DNA from: Oehlia diaphana | Lineage: Eukaryota > Glomeromycota > Glomeromycetes > Glomerales > Glomeraceae | Direction of reading: 5' to 3' | DNA: 12,460 bases | Assembly: GCA_003833135.1 (NCBI GenBank) | Contig: QZLH01000096.1 | Coordinates: forward strand, 97,009 to 109,468 | Part shown: positions 1 through 7,894 of the stretch, piece by piece | Layout of the letters: each line of letters begins with the position of its first letter | How positions within the stretch are numbered: the stretch's first letter is position 1 | The notes under the pieces: model-generated | The model's input: the letters and a program-made list of their open reading frames with translations, nothing else | What the model was told of the DNA's origin: nothing | Databases searched by the model: none | Position numbers and translations under genes: made by a program

Positions 1-85
1 TACTTGTAATTTTTTATGGTTTAATAAAATTATATCTAATAAAACATACATTATATAAACTTATAGTAAAGAAAATGAAGTATTA

Positions 86-434
86 TTTATCAAAATATTT
101 TGAAACATTACGAAATATTACATTGTGTAAAATTACAGAATATTATGAATCGTCAAATTATGGAGTATTATGCATCATAAAATTTTGAAATATTTTAAAA
201 TTACAAAATATTACGTTTACACAAACTTGCGATAAATCTGAAAACTTACAAAATATTATATAAAATTACGAAATATTGCGAACTGCAAAATTATGGAATA
301 TTACAAATCATAAAATTACGAAGCTTTAATATTTCAAAATATTTTAAAAAGTTACGAAATATTACGCTTACGCAAACTTGCAGCAGGTCTGGAAACTTAC
401 GAAATATTATGATATGTAAACTTGCGCAACTTTT
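86..434. repeat. Degenerate tandem repeat, unit about 147 bp, before the LINE
   Basis: Three related units are visible. They start with a TCAAAATATTTT-like stretch near 86, 186 and 333. Units two and three both contain TTACRAAATATTACG, then a CAAACTTGC core at 222-230 and 373-381, then AAACTTAC-AAATATTA. The first unit lacks that CAAACTTGC segment. Sequence 124-182 also aligns with 257-315 (AAATTAC..AATATT..GAA..CAAATTATGGA). The third unit fades out near 430, about 25 bp before the readable LINE frame. It may be a plain satellite or the 5' leader of the LINE; the sequence alone does not decide. Confidence 0.7.
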
Positions 435-454
435 CGCACTATATAATTTTCTGA

Positions 455-840
455 TGTAACACTTTTAAAATTACAACAATTAATATATCAGGATTAAATA
501 CTATTTTTAAACAAGAACAAGTTTTAAATTTTATGAAAATTAATAAGATCAATTATTTAATAGTTACAGAAATAAAACTTCAAACTGCTAATGCAAATAT
601 GATTTATAAAAATAACGAGAATATAACAACATGGTAGTCATGTGACAATGACAACTATTTCTCAACTGGTGTGAAAATTATAATGGATAATGAATATGTG
701 AAATATGCCATTAAAAAGGATGTGATAGAAGAACAAGTATTAAAACTTACTCTACTTTTAAAAGGAAAATTTATTTTACAATTATCACGATATATAACTT
801 TGTGAATAATATATACTAGGAAAACAGAAACCATTGAGAG
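455..840 (+). pseudogene. LINE endonuclease domain, N-terminal part
   Basis: From 455 the frame reads through an ITTINISGLN-like start, which fits the first strand and Asn of EEP-type nucleases, then VTEIKL, whose Glu (codon 569-571) is the expected metal-binding residue. In-frame TAG near 632 follows a TGG and probably replaces a second Trp (TGG to TAG). A frameshift near 770-780 moves the reading to the next frame, giving IITIYNFVNNIYTRKTET, and homology stops at about 840 where foreign DNA begins. No start codon can be chosen with confidence: the upstream in-frame stop is at 452-454, and the first Met is inside the domain. The fragment continues at 1076. Confidence 0.85.
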
Positions 841-1075
841 TCTGTCGCTTAAACGCTAATAATGGCTACAAAAATGTGACAAAGTGTTATAAAATGTGTT
901 GCTAAAAATAAAACGTTACAAAAATTGTGATACAAACATAAAAGGAAATAAGCAGGAGCTAAATTATAATAACGTAGGTGGAAGGAAGGAAAAATGCATG
1001 GGTTAAACTGGTACTACAAATTTATCTAGTTCCGTACAATAAATAGTCCTTCGCTACGCTCTGGACAATAAAAAA
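841..1075. mobile_element. Unclassified insertion inside the LINE endonuclease
   Basis: LINE endonuclease coding sequence stops near 840 and resumes near 1076 (KVILEFYKKLDDM). The intervening roughly 235 bp do not translate to anything recognisable in any frame. It holds an imperfect direct repeat (GCTACAAAAATGTGACAAA at 863-881, GTTACAAAAATTGTGATACAAA near 915-936) and a relatively GC-rich stretch at 1048-1067 (GTCCTTCGCTACGCTCTGGA) that begins and ends with complementary GTCC and GGAC. I could not define TIRs or a target-site duplication, so the ends are approximate. The class is unknown. Confidence 0.5.
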
Positions 1076-1256
1076 GTAATTTTAGAATTTTATAAGAAAT
1101 TAGATGACATGATTTCTATAGAAAAATAATTACAAGCTAAAGTAATATGTGTTGAAGATTTCAATGCAAGTTATGATACATTCAAGACACAAGAACGTGT
1201 AAATAAAAAGTAGTATGGAAAGATTGTATTTTTTAATCATTAAAATAAAATATTAT
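1076..1256 (+). pseudogene. LINE endonuclease domain, middle part
   Basis: This segment reads KVILEFYKKLDDMISIEK, a stop, LQAKVICVEDFNASYD, then FKTQERVNKK and a further stop. VEDFN matches the GDFN metal-binding motif of EEP nucleases: the Asp (codon 1157-1159) and Asn (1163-1165) remain, and the usual Gly is Glu. The two stops, TAA near 1127 and TAG near 1210, are each one C-to-T change away from a Gln codon (CAA, CAG). Homology runs to about 1256, where the TIR element at 1261-1731 interrupts it. It joins 455-840 upstream and 1737-2000 downstream as one domain. Confidence 0.85.
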
Positions 1257-1260
1257 AATT

Positions 1261-1731
1261 AGAGTTCCAATCAGGTTGACCAAATTCAGGTAACCTGATA
1301 GGTTGACCTGAATTTATCACATCAATATAACCTGAATGACCTATTGACCTGAAACTATAATTTTATATAAGTGAGTTATAGTATTATAATTCACTTTTTA
1401 TATAGATTTTATATAATAAAAGTGAGTTGCAATATTAGAATACATTTTTTTATATAGATTTTATATATAAAAAGTGAATTGCAGTATTGGAATTCACATT
1501 TTTATATAGATTTTATATATAAAAAGTGAATTGCGGTATCAGAATTCATATTTTTATATTGATTTTATACATAAAAAGTTAGTTGTGGTATTGCAATTCA
1601 CCTTTTTATACAATTTTAATATAAAAAAATGGATTGTAATAAAAATCCTGAAAATTTTCAGGTTTCAGTTCAGGTTAGATTAAACAGATAACCTGATATA
1701 ACTTGACCTGACCTGATCCATTCAGAACTCT
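1261..1731. mobile_element. Non-autonomous TIR element, copy 1 (inserted in LINE)
   Basis: The ends are AGAGTTC (1261-1267) and GAACTCT (1725-1731), exact reverse complements. Flanks AATT (1257-1260) and AATT (1732-1735) are a possible 4-bp target duplication. Because TAATTA is itself palindromic, a 13-bp inverted repeat, ATAATTAGAGTTC, can also be drawn, so the TIR/TSD border is ambiguous. Subterminal blocks are rich in CAGGTTGACC and CCTGACCTGA motifs in both orientations. The centre is a 52-bp tandem array. It splits the endonuclease frame, and LINE protein homology resumes right after it. No coding capacity is seen. A second copy lies at 11558-12264. Superfamily unknown. Confidence 0.8.
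1371..1640. repeat. 52-bp hairpin-forming tandem repeat array
   Basis: Units begin at about 1371, 1422, 1474, 1526, 1578 and 1630 (steps of 51-52 bp), each starting GTGAATTGC or a close variant. Every unit has two inverted repeats: GTGAATT paired with AATTCAC around a short loop, and TTTTTATATA paired with TATATAAAAA. The whole array could fold into a chain of hairpins. The last unit is the most diverged. The array forms the centre of the TIR element at 1261-1731. Confidence 0.85.
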
Positions 1732-1736
1732 AATTA

Positions 1737-2000
1737 TGGTAAATATCAGTTTATTATATCATGATAAACCTTTAAACACATGGAATAGAGTAGATAAAAA
1801 ATCAAGAATTAATTATATATGTATTACAGAAGATCTAGTACCAGATACTATTTATGCATCAACAAATAAAATACATATTTTTGAAGCAAATCATTCTGCA
1901 GTAACTGTCTATTTTCATGACACTGATCTTTTTCATGCAAAATCAATTTCAAAAAAAAAAACCATAATAATAATAATTTGCAAGGAGATTATAAAAAAAT
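1737..2000 (+). pseudogene. LINE endonuclease domain, C-terminal part
   Basis: The frame starts right after the TIR element and reads VNISLLYHDKPLNTWNRV, then SRINYICITEDL and, later, ANHSAVTVYFHDTDLF. These match the last two catalytic blocks of EEP nucleases in LINEs, normally R-I-D-Y-I and D-H-S. Here both conserved Asp residues are Asn (codons 1811-1813 and 1889-1891), while the final His (1892-1894) remains. The domain would not be active even without the stops. The segment ends at a frameshift in an A-rich/AAT-repeat run near 1950-1980, after which the next frame continues (LQGDYKKIDTQ). The ATG at 1736 is not a real start. Confidence 0.88.
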
Positions 2001-2610
2001 AGATACTCAAATTTGGAAAAAATATGCAGAAGAACTTGATATGTTATTATGGAAAAAAAAAGAGATTATTGATAACGTTGAAATTTCAGTCAAAAATATA
2101 AACAGAATTTGGAATGTTGTTCATGATACATTCAAGAAAGTTAATGAAAATTACCAAGGAAGAAAGGTAATCCTAATAAAGAAATATTACCTAAAATGAT
2201 AGTTTTTTATAAAAGATTTTTGCATAAACTATCACATATTTTAATGAACTTAACAGAAAAAAAATTAGAGATCAACGTTCTGATCCCATAAAATGTAGAA
2301 AATTTATTGAAAAGCATTATGAAATTGTGGTAGAAATATGCGATAAATTTGCAATTTACACAGAGAGATTATTGAAAAAAAACATAATAGAATTTAAAGA
2401 GATAGTAAAAATTGTTTTTAAACTAGTTCAAATTAATTTCGCTGAAGAAAGTAAAGTATATAAAGAAGAAAAAATAAAATTTTATATATAACTTTGATGT
2501 GAAGATCTGCAGGATAATAAAAAGAGATTTTTAAATTTTACTTTAAATAGAACAAGAAGTAAGGTCGTTTTAGATAGAATTGTGGTTGAAAAAGATTCAT
2601 CAAATATCTA
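2001..2610 (+). pseudogene. LINE linker between endonuclease and reverse transcriptase
   Basis: The coding continues as YKKIDTQIWKKYAEELDML and on to about 2165, shifts frame to NPNKEILPKMIVFYKRF, then shifts again near 2255 to KIRDQRSDPIKCRKFIEKHY. From 2264 to 2610 one frame holds, interrupted by TAA and TGA near 2491-2499; these are one transition from CAA (Gln) and CGA (Arg). It ends with FTLNRTRSKVVLDRIVVEK and a stop at 2608-2610. The region is Lys/Glu/Ile-rich and probably helical. It has no catalytic motif of its own and corresponds to the usual spacer ahead of the RT fingers. Confidence 0.8.
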
Positions 2611-3716
2611 ATGTCAAATAAAAATATAATTGAACAAGAATTAATCACGCATTATAAATATTTTGTTAGGAAAAAATTAAATATAGAAGAAGGTTTAAAA
2701 GGAAGGTGGATACAACAATACATACCTAAACAAGATATTGATAAATGTTGGTATAATGAAGTCATACAACTCATTTTAAACATTGAGTGAAATAGTACTA
2801 TTAGATAATTAACAAATGATAAAGCACCAGTTCTTTCTATAATATCTAATAAAATGCTTAAATATATGGACAATTTGATGAAAAATATTACATTAAAGTT
2901 AGCAAATTTATATTTACAAGTTGGTGACATACCAGAAGAATGGAAACATGCATTATTATATCCAATTCTAAAGACCATGGATTGGAATATTCTTTAACTA
3001 AAACACATCCTATAATTTTACTTGAAATGTTAAGAAAAGTAGTAGTTAAAATTATTACAAAAAGATTGTCAAAAACTATTGCTAATCATAATATATTGAA
3101 AGGTGGTAATCATGCTGGGTTGCCTGGAGGATTCACTGAAACGCCATTAAGAATCATTAACACATGCATTGAAGATGCAAAAAGGAACAATAAAGAATTA
3201 TGGCTAATATTCCAAGATTTCTCTAAAGCTTATGATAGAATAGATATTAAAATACTTAAATTAGCAATGAGAAGAATTAAAATTCCAGAAATTTTAATCA
3301 ATTTGATGGTCAACTTGTTCATAAATAGTAAAAAAAGTATCATCAAGAACAGTGGTGTGACAAAGCAATATATATCGATTATTGGAATTAATCAGGGTGA
3401 AGTGATCTTTTCATTGTTATAAACAATATATTATGATCCATTGTTAACAGAAATCAATTCATTAAAATTGGGTTATAAAATCGAATATTATTTCAAATAT
3501 AATATCTAATTAGATCATGAAGAAAAGTTAAAGATAAATGTTGCATCACAATCATATATGGACAATATTATGTGGATCACCAAGAATAAATTTCAATTAG
3601 AACAAATATTGAAAATTACTGATGAATTCAATATAATGAATAACATACAAACCAATTATGATAAATTTGAAATGATCACAAATAAAAAATTGGACAAAGA
3701 TAGTGTATGTTAAAGT
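2611..3716 (+). pseudogene. LINE reverse transcriptase domain, catalytic core
   Basis: Polymerases of this family copy LINE RNA at the target site. The first frame (2611 to about 2975) contains LTNDKAP and GDIPEEWKHALLYPI, the conserved RT block before the palm, with a TGA (Trp) and a TAA (Gln) stop. After a frameshift near 2970 the palm follows: GLPGGFTETPLRIINTCIEDA, motif A as FQDFSKAYDR (first catalytic Asp, codon 3216-3218), and motif B as GINQGEV. A TAA at 3420-3422 stands where Trp is usual before TIYYDPLL. Motif C reads YMDN (3555-3566) instead of YMDD, so one catalytic Asp is gone (GAY to AAT). The stretch ends at a TAA at 3714-3716. Confidence 0.92.
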
Positions 3717-4205
3717 TAATTTTAGGTCATCAAAATGAATGATTAAATCTTTAATGTTAAAAGAGTCTGTCAGAATTTTAGGAGTTTAGATTAATTTAGA
3801 TTTAAAAATAAATTTGTTTTTAATCAATGTAAAGATATTATTAGTAGATATAATAAGATCATTAAGTCCAAACAACTCACAGATTTACAAATGAAATATA
3901 TTTATAATTATGTGATTATCCCTTAAATTGATTATAAGGCGCAGTTATTAGTTTGGTCAACTATACAAGCAGAAAAATTAAACGTCATAGTATATAGATA
4001 TATATTTAAAAGGAAAACCTTATTACCAATTACTACGCCTAATAGTATTATACACTTGTCTATAGAATATGATATTAAAGATATTAATATGATCTAAGTT
4101 CAAAGACAATTAAATAAATTATATAATCAAGTTACTGCGAAGGGTGTGATGAAGGATATTTTTGATCTAGACTGTAAACAATTACAAAGTGAATTATTAC
4201 ATACT
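3717..4205 (+). pseudogene. LINE region after the RT palm (thumb/connector), first part
   Basis: Pieces in shifting frames include ESVRILGV, stop, INLDLK; then LTDLQMKYIYNYVIIP, stop, IDYKAQLLVWSTIQAEKLN; then RKTLLPITTPNSIIHLSIEY, stop, VQRQLNKLYNQVTAKGVM. This is the usual order of the LINE thumb and connector. The stops at GV-TAG, IP-TAA and MI-TAA each sit one or two transitions from Trp or Gln codons. The frame ends with SELLHT at 4205, exactly at the 10-bp duplication that borders the MITE, and resumes with KFSLGS at 4391. Confidence 0.82.
4196..4205. repeat. Target-site duplication, left (MITE 4206-4380)
   Basis: ATTACATACT, repeated exactly at 4381-4390. The LINE frame is restored if one copy plus the element is removed. 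Confidence 0.92.
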
Positions 4206-4380
4206 ATACATACCACCCAAATTATTTTGAGCTGCCATAATTATAAGTAAAATCCCAAATTCAATTATGGCATTCCAAATTATTTTGACACTTTACATAG
4301 TAAATTATATATAAACTGAATGAATTACGGCATCCCAAATTATAATTATGGCATTCCAAAATAATTTGGGTAGCATGTAT
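4206..4380. mobile_element. 175-bp MITE with long TIR and 10-bp TSD
   Basis: The left end (ATACATACCACCCAAATT...) and the reverse complement of the right end (ATACATGCTACCCAAATT...) match over about 42 bp with about five mismatches. Perfect 10-bp duplications flank it. Inside, the module ATTAYGGCATYCCAAAT occurs three times in direct orientation (about 4264, 4324, 4345) and once inverted near the left end (4216-4242), so the element is largely a folded palindrome. There is no coding capacity. A 9-11 bp duplication is typical of Mutator-like elements, so a MULE-type transposase is the likely mobiliser, but its termini do not resemble those of the MULE at 7339-10634. Confidence 0.93.
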
Positions 4381-4390
4381 ATTACATACT
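4381..4390. repeat. Target-site duplication, right (MITE 4206-4380)
   Basis: ATTACATACT, identical to 4196-4205 and directly adjacent to the right TIR. Confidence 0.92.
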
Positions 4391-5205
4391 AAATTCTCTT
4401 TAGGATCATGAAATATTAATTTAAAAGATTTACAAGTTAAACATTGTTTATTAGCTCATGTATTAGCTTTGTTATATGATAATATGTTAACTATAAGATC
4501 AAGTGGAGTTAAGATAAATCAGACTTTAACAGACATTTCATGCATATATATTTTATCAGACAATTAATGTTTTCAGATAGATTACGTTTATTAAGATGTA
4601 AAGATTTAAAACATAGAATTAAAATCAATACACAAGGAAGGATCTCCAGTTGGTTTAAATTTATAGAAAATATGCTTATTAATAAACCTTTGATTTCAAA
4701 GAAAATGAAAAGTAAATATTATTTAGAATATAGACATTTTGATGATTACCTTAATGAGAATGATCTGAAAACTCGACATTGGATAGCTACTTTCAACGAT
4801 CAATTGAATGGACCCATTTTAGGTTGTATTATAAATAAACCTGATAACGATAATGATAAAATTCTTATTGAACATTGGATTCAAAATATTATAGATGATA
4901 CAATTTCCTCTTCAATGAACTTACTACCTATAATTAAGAAATGTAGAGGATGTGATGTAAAAACAGAATTATCTAGAAGTAAATAAAAAAATTCAAATAT
5001 GCGTTGTATTATATATATCAATCAAGATACATATGTCAAAATTAAAGCTAACTCTATACAAAATGATCGTTATATAGTAGATAATGCTATTTATGAAGTG
5101 TTAACCCAAATTGAATGTAAACATTATAGTGATTCAAGTGCTAAAGTAAAAAATGTAGATAAAATCAATAGCTTATTAAGATATATATATCCAAAGAGTT
5201 ATTAA
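4391..5205 (+). pseudogene. LINE connector between RT and RNase H
   Basis: Reading resumes as KFSLGS, TGA (probably Trp), NINLKDLQVKHCLLAHVLALL. A frameshift near 4540 leads to a long frame that stays open for 148 codons to 4986. It includes LRCKDLKHRIKINTQGRISSW, RHFDDYLNENDLKTRHWIAT and IIKKCRGCDVKTELSRSK. TAA at 4984-4986 and 5203-5205 interrupt the same frame, which otherwise runs into the RNase H domain. It has no catalytic motif. The paired Cys in KKCRGCD could belong to a small metal site but the partners are not evident. The ATG codons at 4540 and 4999 are internal Met codons and not real starts. Confidence 0.82.
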
Positions 5206-5822
5206 ATAGAATTCTTAGAGATCTTGAAACAATTAGAACATGTAAGTAATTTGGAAATATATACTGATGGTTCTATAAGAAATATAACAACACATGAGAT
5301 GAAAATAGGTTGTGATTTTATAAAGAATTTAATTGCAGTATTAGTGATAATCCTTCTTCTAATAAAGTAAATTAATGGCGGTAATTCTGAGTTTAATTGT
5401 ATATCCCAAGGCATCAAATATTATAATTTATACAGATTCTCAATAAATAATTAATATATTTTATAATCTTCATATGTCAACAATTTTAAATTAAAAAAAT
5501 CTAAAGTTAATTATAAGATTTTATGGTTATTTCTGTTCAAGATGACAAAGATTTATGATTTAAAAGTAAATCTAGTTAAAGTTAAAGTACATGATAATAA
5601 TAAATATAATAAAAGTGTAGACAAGTTAGCAAAATTAGATGTTGATAAGAAGGCCTTAATGCTAAAAAATACATTACTTTTACATAACGGCTCTATATGT
5701 TGGCATGATATGCCTATTGAACATAATCCTATTCTTATGATTAAAGGAATCAAAGATGCTTAATTTATCAATGACTTTTTATATTAAATAGAAATATTAT
5801 ATATTAACGGCAGGAATTGTTG
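5206..5822 (+). pseudogene. LINE RNase H domain
   Basis: The four usual RNase H blocks are visible in order. First is LEIYTDGSIRN with its catalytic Asp (5266-5268). Second is the Glu block, expected as K-A-E-L-M-A near 5364-5380: the sequence reads GTA-AA-TTAATGGCG, so the Glu codon lost a base and the frame shifts there. Third is IIIYTDSQ with its Asp (5435-5437), followed by a TAA. Fourth is VKVHDNNKYNKSVDKLAK, supplying the His and last Asp, at about 5588-5632. An open stretch of 73 codons (5542-5763) covers the last block and ends LLHNGSICWHDMPIEHNPIL. In intact LINEs this domain would degrade the RNA strand of the RNA-DNA hybrid. Confidence 0.88.
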
Positions 5823-6434
5823 GAGTTGATAGATTGGAAAATATCTTTGAAATTAAATACTATGGAGCAATAATTTTCTTTATTTAAGAATCATTTTTTA
5901 CAGTCATTTAGAATAAAAATTTGTTGTGATGAACTCCCAACTTGTGCAAATTTAAAGAAATATAAACCAGATTTATATGATAATAGTTGGAAATGTAATT
6001 TTTGTGGAATTGAAGAAGAAACTTTTAATCATTTTTGGCAATGCATCAAGATACAAGATACTGTGCAAGATATAATTAAAAGATTTAAAAATTTTTTAGT
6101 GAATATAATTAGTGATATTTCGCAAGAAGAGATAGATCATTCTTTGCTCTTGGATAAAATGGAAGAATTAAAGATGTGGGATTTTAAGGGATTATATAAC
6201 TTTACATTTTTATTAAAAAATCAAGTTAGTTTCCAATTAATTAATTTACTTAAACTTTACAAAATAATAGATATTAAAGTACTTCTAAATTTATTAAAAA
6301 GAATAATTAGAAAAATTATTTTAGAGTTCAAAATATTAATTTGAGAAAATAGAAATGAACTACAAATAGCGAAAAAAATAAAGTTTTGTATCAGTAATAA
6401 AGAAAAAAAATTGAAGTCAAATAGTAAAAAGTAA
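5823..6434 (+). pseudogene. LINE C-terminal region with CCHC-type zinc motif
   Basis: A single frame from 5823 reads ELIDWKISLKLNTMEQ, TAA, FSLFKNHFLQSFRIKICC, then the Cys/His motif WKCNFCGIEEETFNHFWQC. The ligands are Cys 5994-5996, Cys 6003-6005, His 6030-6032 and Cys 6042-6044 (C-x2-C-x8-H-x3-C), all intact. This pattern is common at the C-terminus of LINE proteins and is thought to help nucleic-acid binding. The tail is Ile/Leu/Lys-rich, continues past a TGA near 6342-6344 (probably Trp), and ends as SNSKK followed by TAA at about 6432-6434, taken as the natural stop. This is the best preserved part of the LINE: one frame and two premature stops. Confidence 0.87.
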
Positions 6435-6756
6435 AAAGATAGGGACACTGGTATAATAAACTAATTGGAATAAATGGAATGATTTAGCATTCCATTGGGA
6501 AGGTCATTTGGCAAATTTTTAGGCAGATCATAACGGTTACCTAAAAATTTAGATTATATCATGGTTTTGAATTATGATATTATCATTTAGATGACAGGTC
6601 AACTTTTTCTTTGGTAAAGAGAAGTAGTCTTGTTTTATAATGCTTAGTCCTTATATATATGTTTTTTTTTACGTTATAAGTTGTATATATAAGTAAGTTT
6701 AGTTATATTAAGACATAATTGCATCTACTAAAAATTAATAAAAAAATAATAATAAA
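6435..6756 (+). other. LINE 3' untranslated region and A-rich tail
   Basis: This is non-coding sequence between the inferred LINE stop and the run of A and AAT near 6733-6755. It includes an inverted pair, TGGAATGA (6475-6482) with GCATTCCATTG (6488-6498). No polyadenylation signal or target duplication can be assigned with confidence. The tail position is an estimate based on the A-rich run. Confidence 0.55.
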
Positions 6757-6830
6757 AGTGTACATATAGTTGTTTAATTAATATTGTTAAAATTTATCAT
6801 CATAATTCTAAAGAAATATTAACTTCACTT

Positions 6831-7236
6831 AATGCAGAATTATCTATAAGTTCACATAAAGAGTATCATTAATAGTGGCAAATGAAAAATAAAAGAGAGA
6901 TAAACCATATTCAAACATAATAATTATTGATGAAATTACAAATTATTTGTTATTACTATTAGTATTGAAAACTAAAAATCCTTTAGATTAGTGGAAATTA
7001 TGATTACAAATATTTTCAAAACTTCCAGAATTGCCTAAAAGTATTTTACAGTATCAGTAACATCAGTGTTAAGTGAACAGTTATTTTCAAATGGCAGAAA
7101 TTCTATTAATACTAAAAGAACAAGTTTAAATACAAATTTGGCAGCTAAAATACTTTTTTTAAAAAGAAATCTTAATACAATACATATTTTTGCATTAGAA
7201 TGGAATGATGAAATAAGTTATATTGAGATAGATTAA
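6831..7236 (+). pseudogene. hAT transposase C-terminal fragment (dimerisation domain)
   Basis: In one frame (from 6923) the sequence reads DEITNYLLLLLVLKTKNPLD, TAG, WKL, TGA, LQIFSKLPELPK. In the next frame (from about 7040) it reads YFTVSVTSVLSEQLFSNGRN, then INTKRTSLNTNLAAKILFLKRN, ending at TAA 7234-7236. This matches the hAT family dimerisation region, usually NPL-x-WW, then ATSxPSERxFSxAG, then KRxxLxxxxxxxLxFLxxN. Weaker upstream homology starts near 6831 (AELSISSHKEYH, two stops, WQMKNK). The N-terminal BED finger and the catalytic RNase-H-like domain are absent, so this is a 5'-truncated relic. The stops are single G-to-A changes from Trp. No TIR was found for it. Confidence 0.88.
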
Positions 7237-7338
7237 AGGTTTCAATTTCTTAAATAAAATTTTTTTAGTAAAATTTTTTAATAAAGTTACTTCAATAATA
7301 TTTCAAAAAGTATAATTTTTAAAAAAGAATTTCAAATT
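7237..7338. other. Short AT-rich gap between hAT relic and MULE
   Basis: The stretch is A/T runs only, with no coding or repeat structure. It may be the 3' part of the hAT element. Confidence 0.4.
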
Positions 7339-7451
7339 GTATACGGGTGTTTAAAACCTGTATTATTAATTATGTGATATAATAAATTTTTAAAATTTAC
7401 ATAAGAGTTTAAATCCATATTGTTACAAGTCACGTACTATTTATTTTTGCG
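7339..7451. repeat. MULE left terminal inverted repeat
   Basis: It begins GTATACGGGTGTTTAAAACC, itself a partial palindrome (GGGTGTTT-AAAACCTGT). It then has TTATGTGATATAATAAA, GTTTAAAT, TCACGTACTA and TTTATTTTTGCG. These blocks occur in the same order in the reverse complement of 10537-10634. The border at 7339 is estimated. Confidence 0.65.
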
Positions 7452-7894
7452 TTACATTTTTGTGGCTGTATCAATCACTTTGTTCTTTTCTCTTCTTTTT
7501 ATTATAAGAATATGAGATGTTTAGTAATAACAATAATACCCATTCTTATGATAACATTCATGATAATTAAGAAAGTATTTCTTATGATAATACCCATGAC
7601 TATAATAATATCATTCCTAACAATAATACCCTATTTTATGATGCCTATGAAAATTTTCTTTATGACAACATTCACAAAAGTCTACCATCCACTTATGATA
7701 ATAATACTTACTATAAAAATCTATCTTATGATATCAGTTTACCTTATGACACCCTTAAAAATCTATCTTATGATACCTATCTACCTTACGATACATGCGA
7801 AAATTTTTCTCACAATGTCATCCTAGATTGTAATATTCCCTGCGAAAATCTAAATGAAAACCTATCTGATTGTAATAAAAATCAATCTAATCAA

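Larger units (their letters stand above)
455..6756 (+). mobile_element. Degenerate LINE (non-LTR retrotransposon), EN-RT-RNaseH-zinc
   Basis: One long retrotransposon coding region can be followed through all three plus frames: an endonuclease/exonuclease/phosphatase domain, reverse transcriptase, RNase H, and a C-terminal Cys/His motif. After removing the three inserts the coding part is about 5.1 kb, or roughly 1700 codons, typical of a LINE ORF2. No ORF1/gag-like protein is visible upstream. The 3' end is placed near 6756, after an A-rich tail (AATAATAATAA) at about 6733-6755; the 5' end is uncertain and may include the tandem repeats at 86-434. No target-site duplication was found. EN plus RNase H suggests an I/Tad-like group, but I cannot assign the clade. 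Many stops and frameshifts make it non-functional. Confidence 0.9.

Noticed and set aside
841..1075. Helitron
   Set aside because: There is a possible TC start and CTGG near the end, but no A/T insertion site and no convincing 3' hairpin.
1371..1640. CRISPR-like array
   Set aside because: The repeats are contiguous with no unique spacers, very AT-rich, and sit inside a TIR element in a eukaryotic context.
2652..2978. Minus-strand open frame of 108 codons
   Set aside because: It lies antisense to the clear RT coding on the plus strand and has no recognisable motif. The minus-strand frames at 5202-5417, 5553-5753, 6257-6448 and 10312-10542 are rejected likewise.
4206..4380. MITE derived from the MULE at 7339-10634
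   Set aside because: The termini (ATACATACCACCC versus GTATACGGGTG) and internal sequence do not align, despite the MULE-like duplication length.
7320..7360. TIR of the hAT relic at GTATACGGGTGTTTAAAAC
   Set aside because: The same block occurs inverted at 10616-10634 on the far side of the MULE, so it is better explained as the MULE end.
7512..7826. Open frame encoding an Ile/Met-rich hydrophobic peptide
   Set aside because: It overlaps the MULE leader in another frame. The frame starting at 7517 connects through intron 1 to the transposase and has plausible repeats; the hydrophobic translation is a by-product of the TTATGAT repeats.
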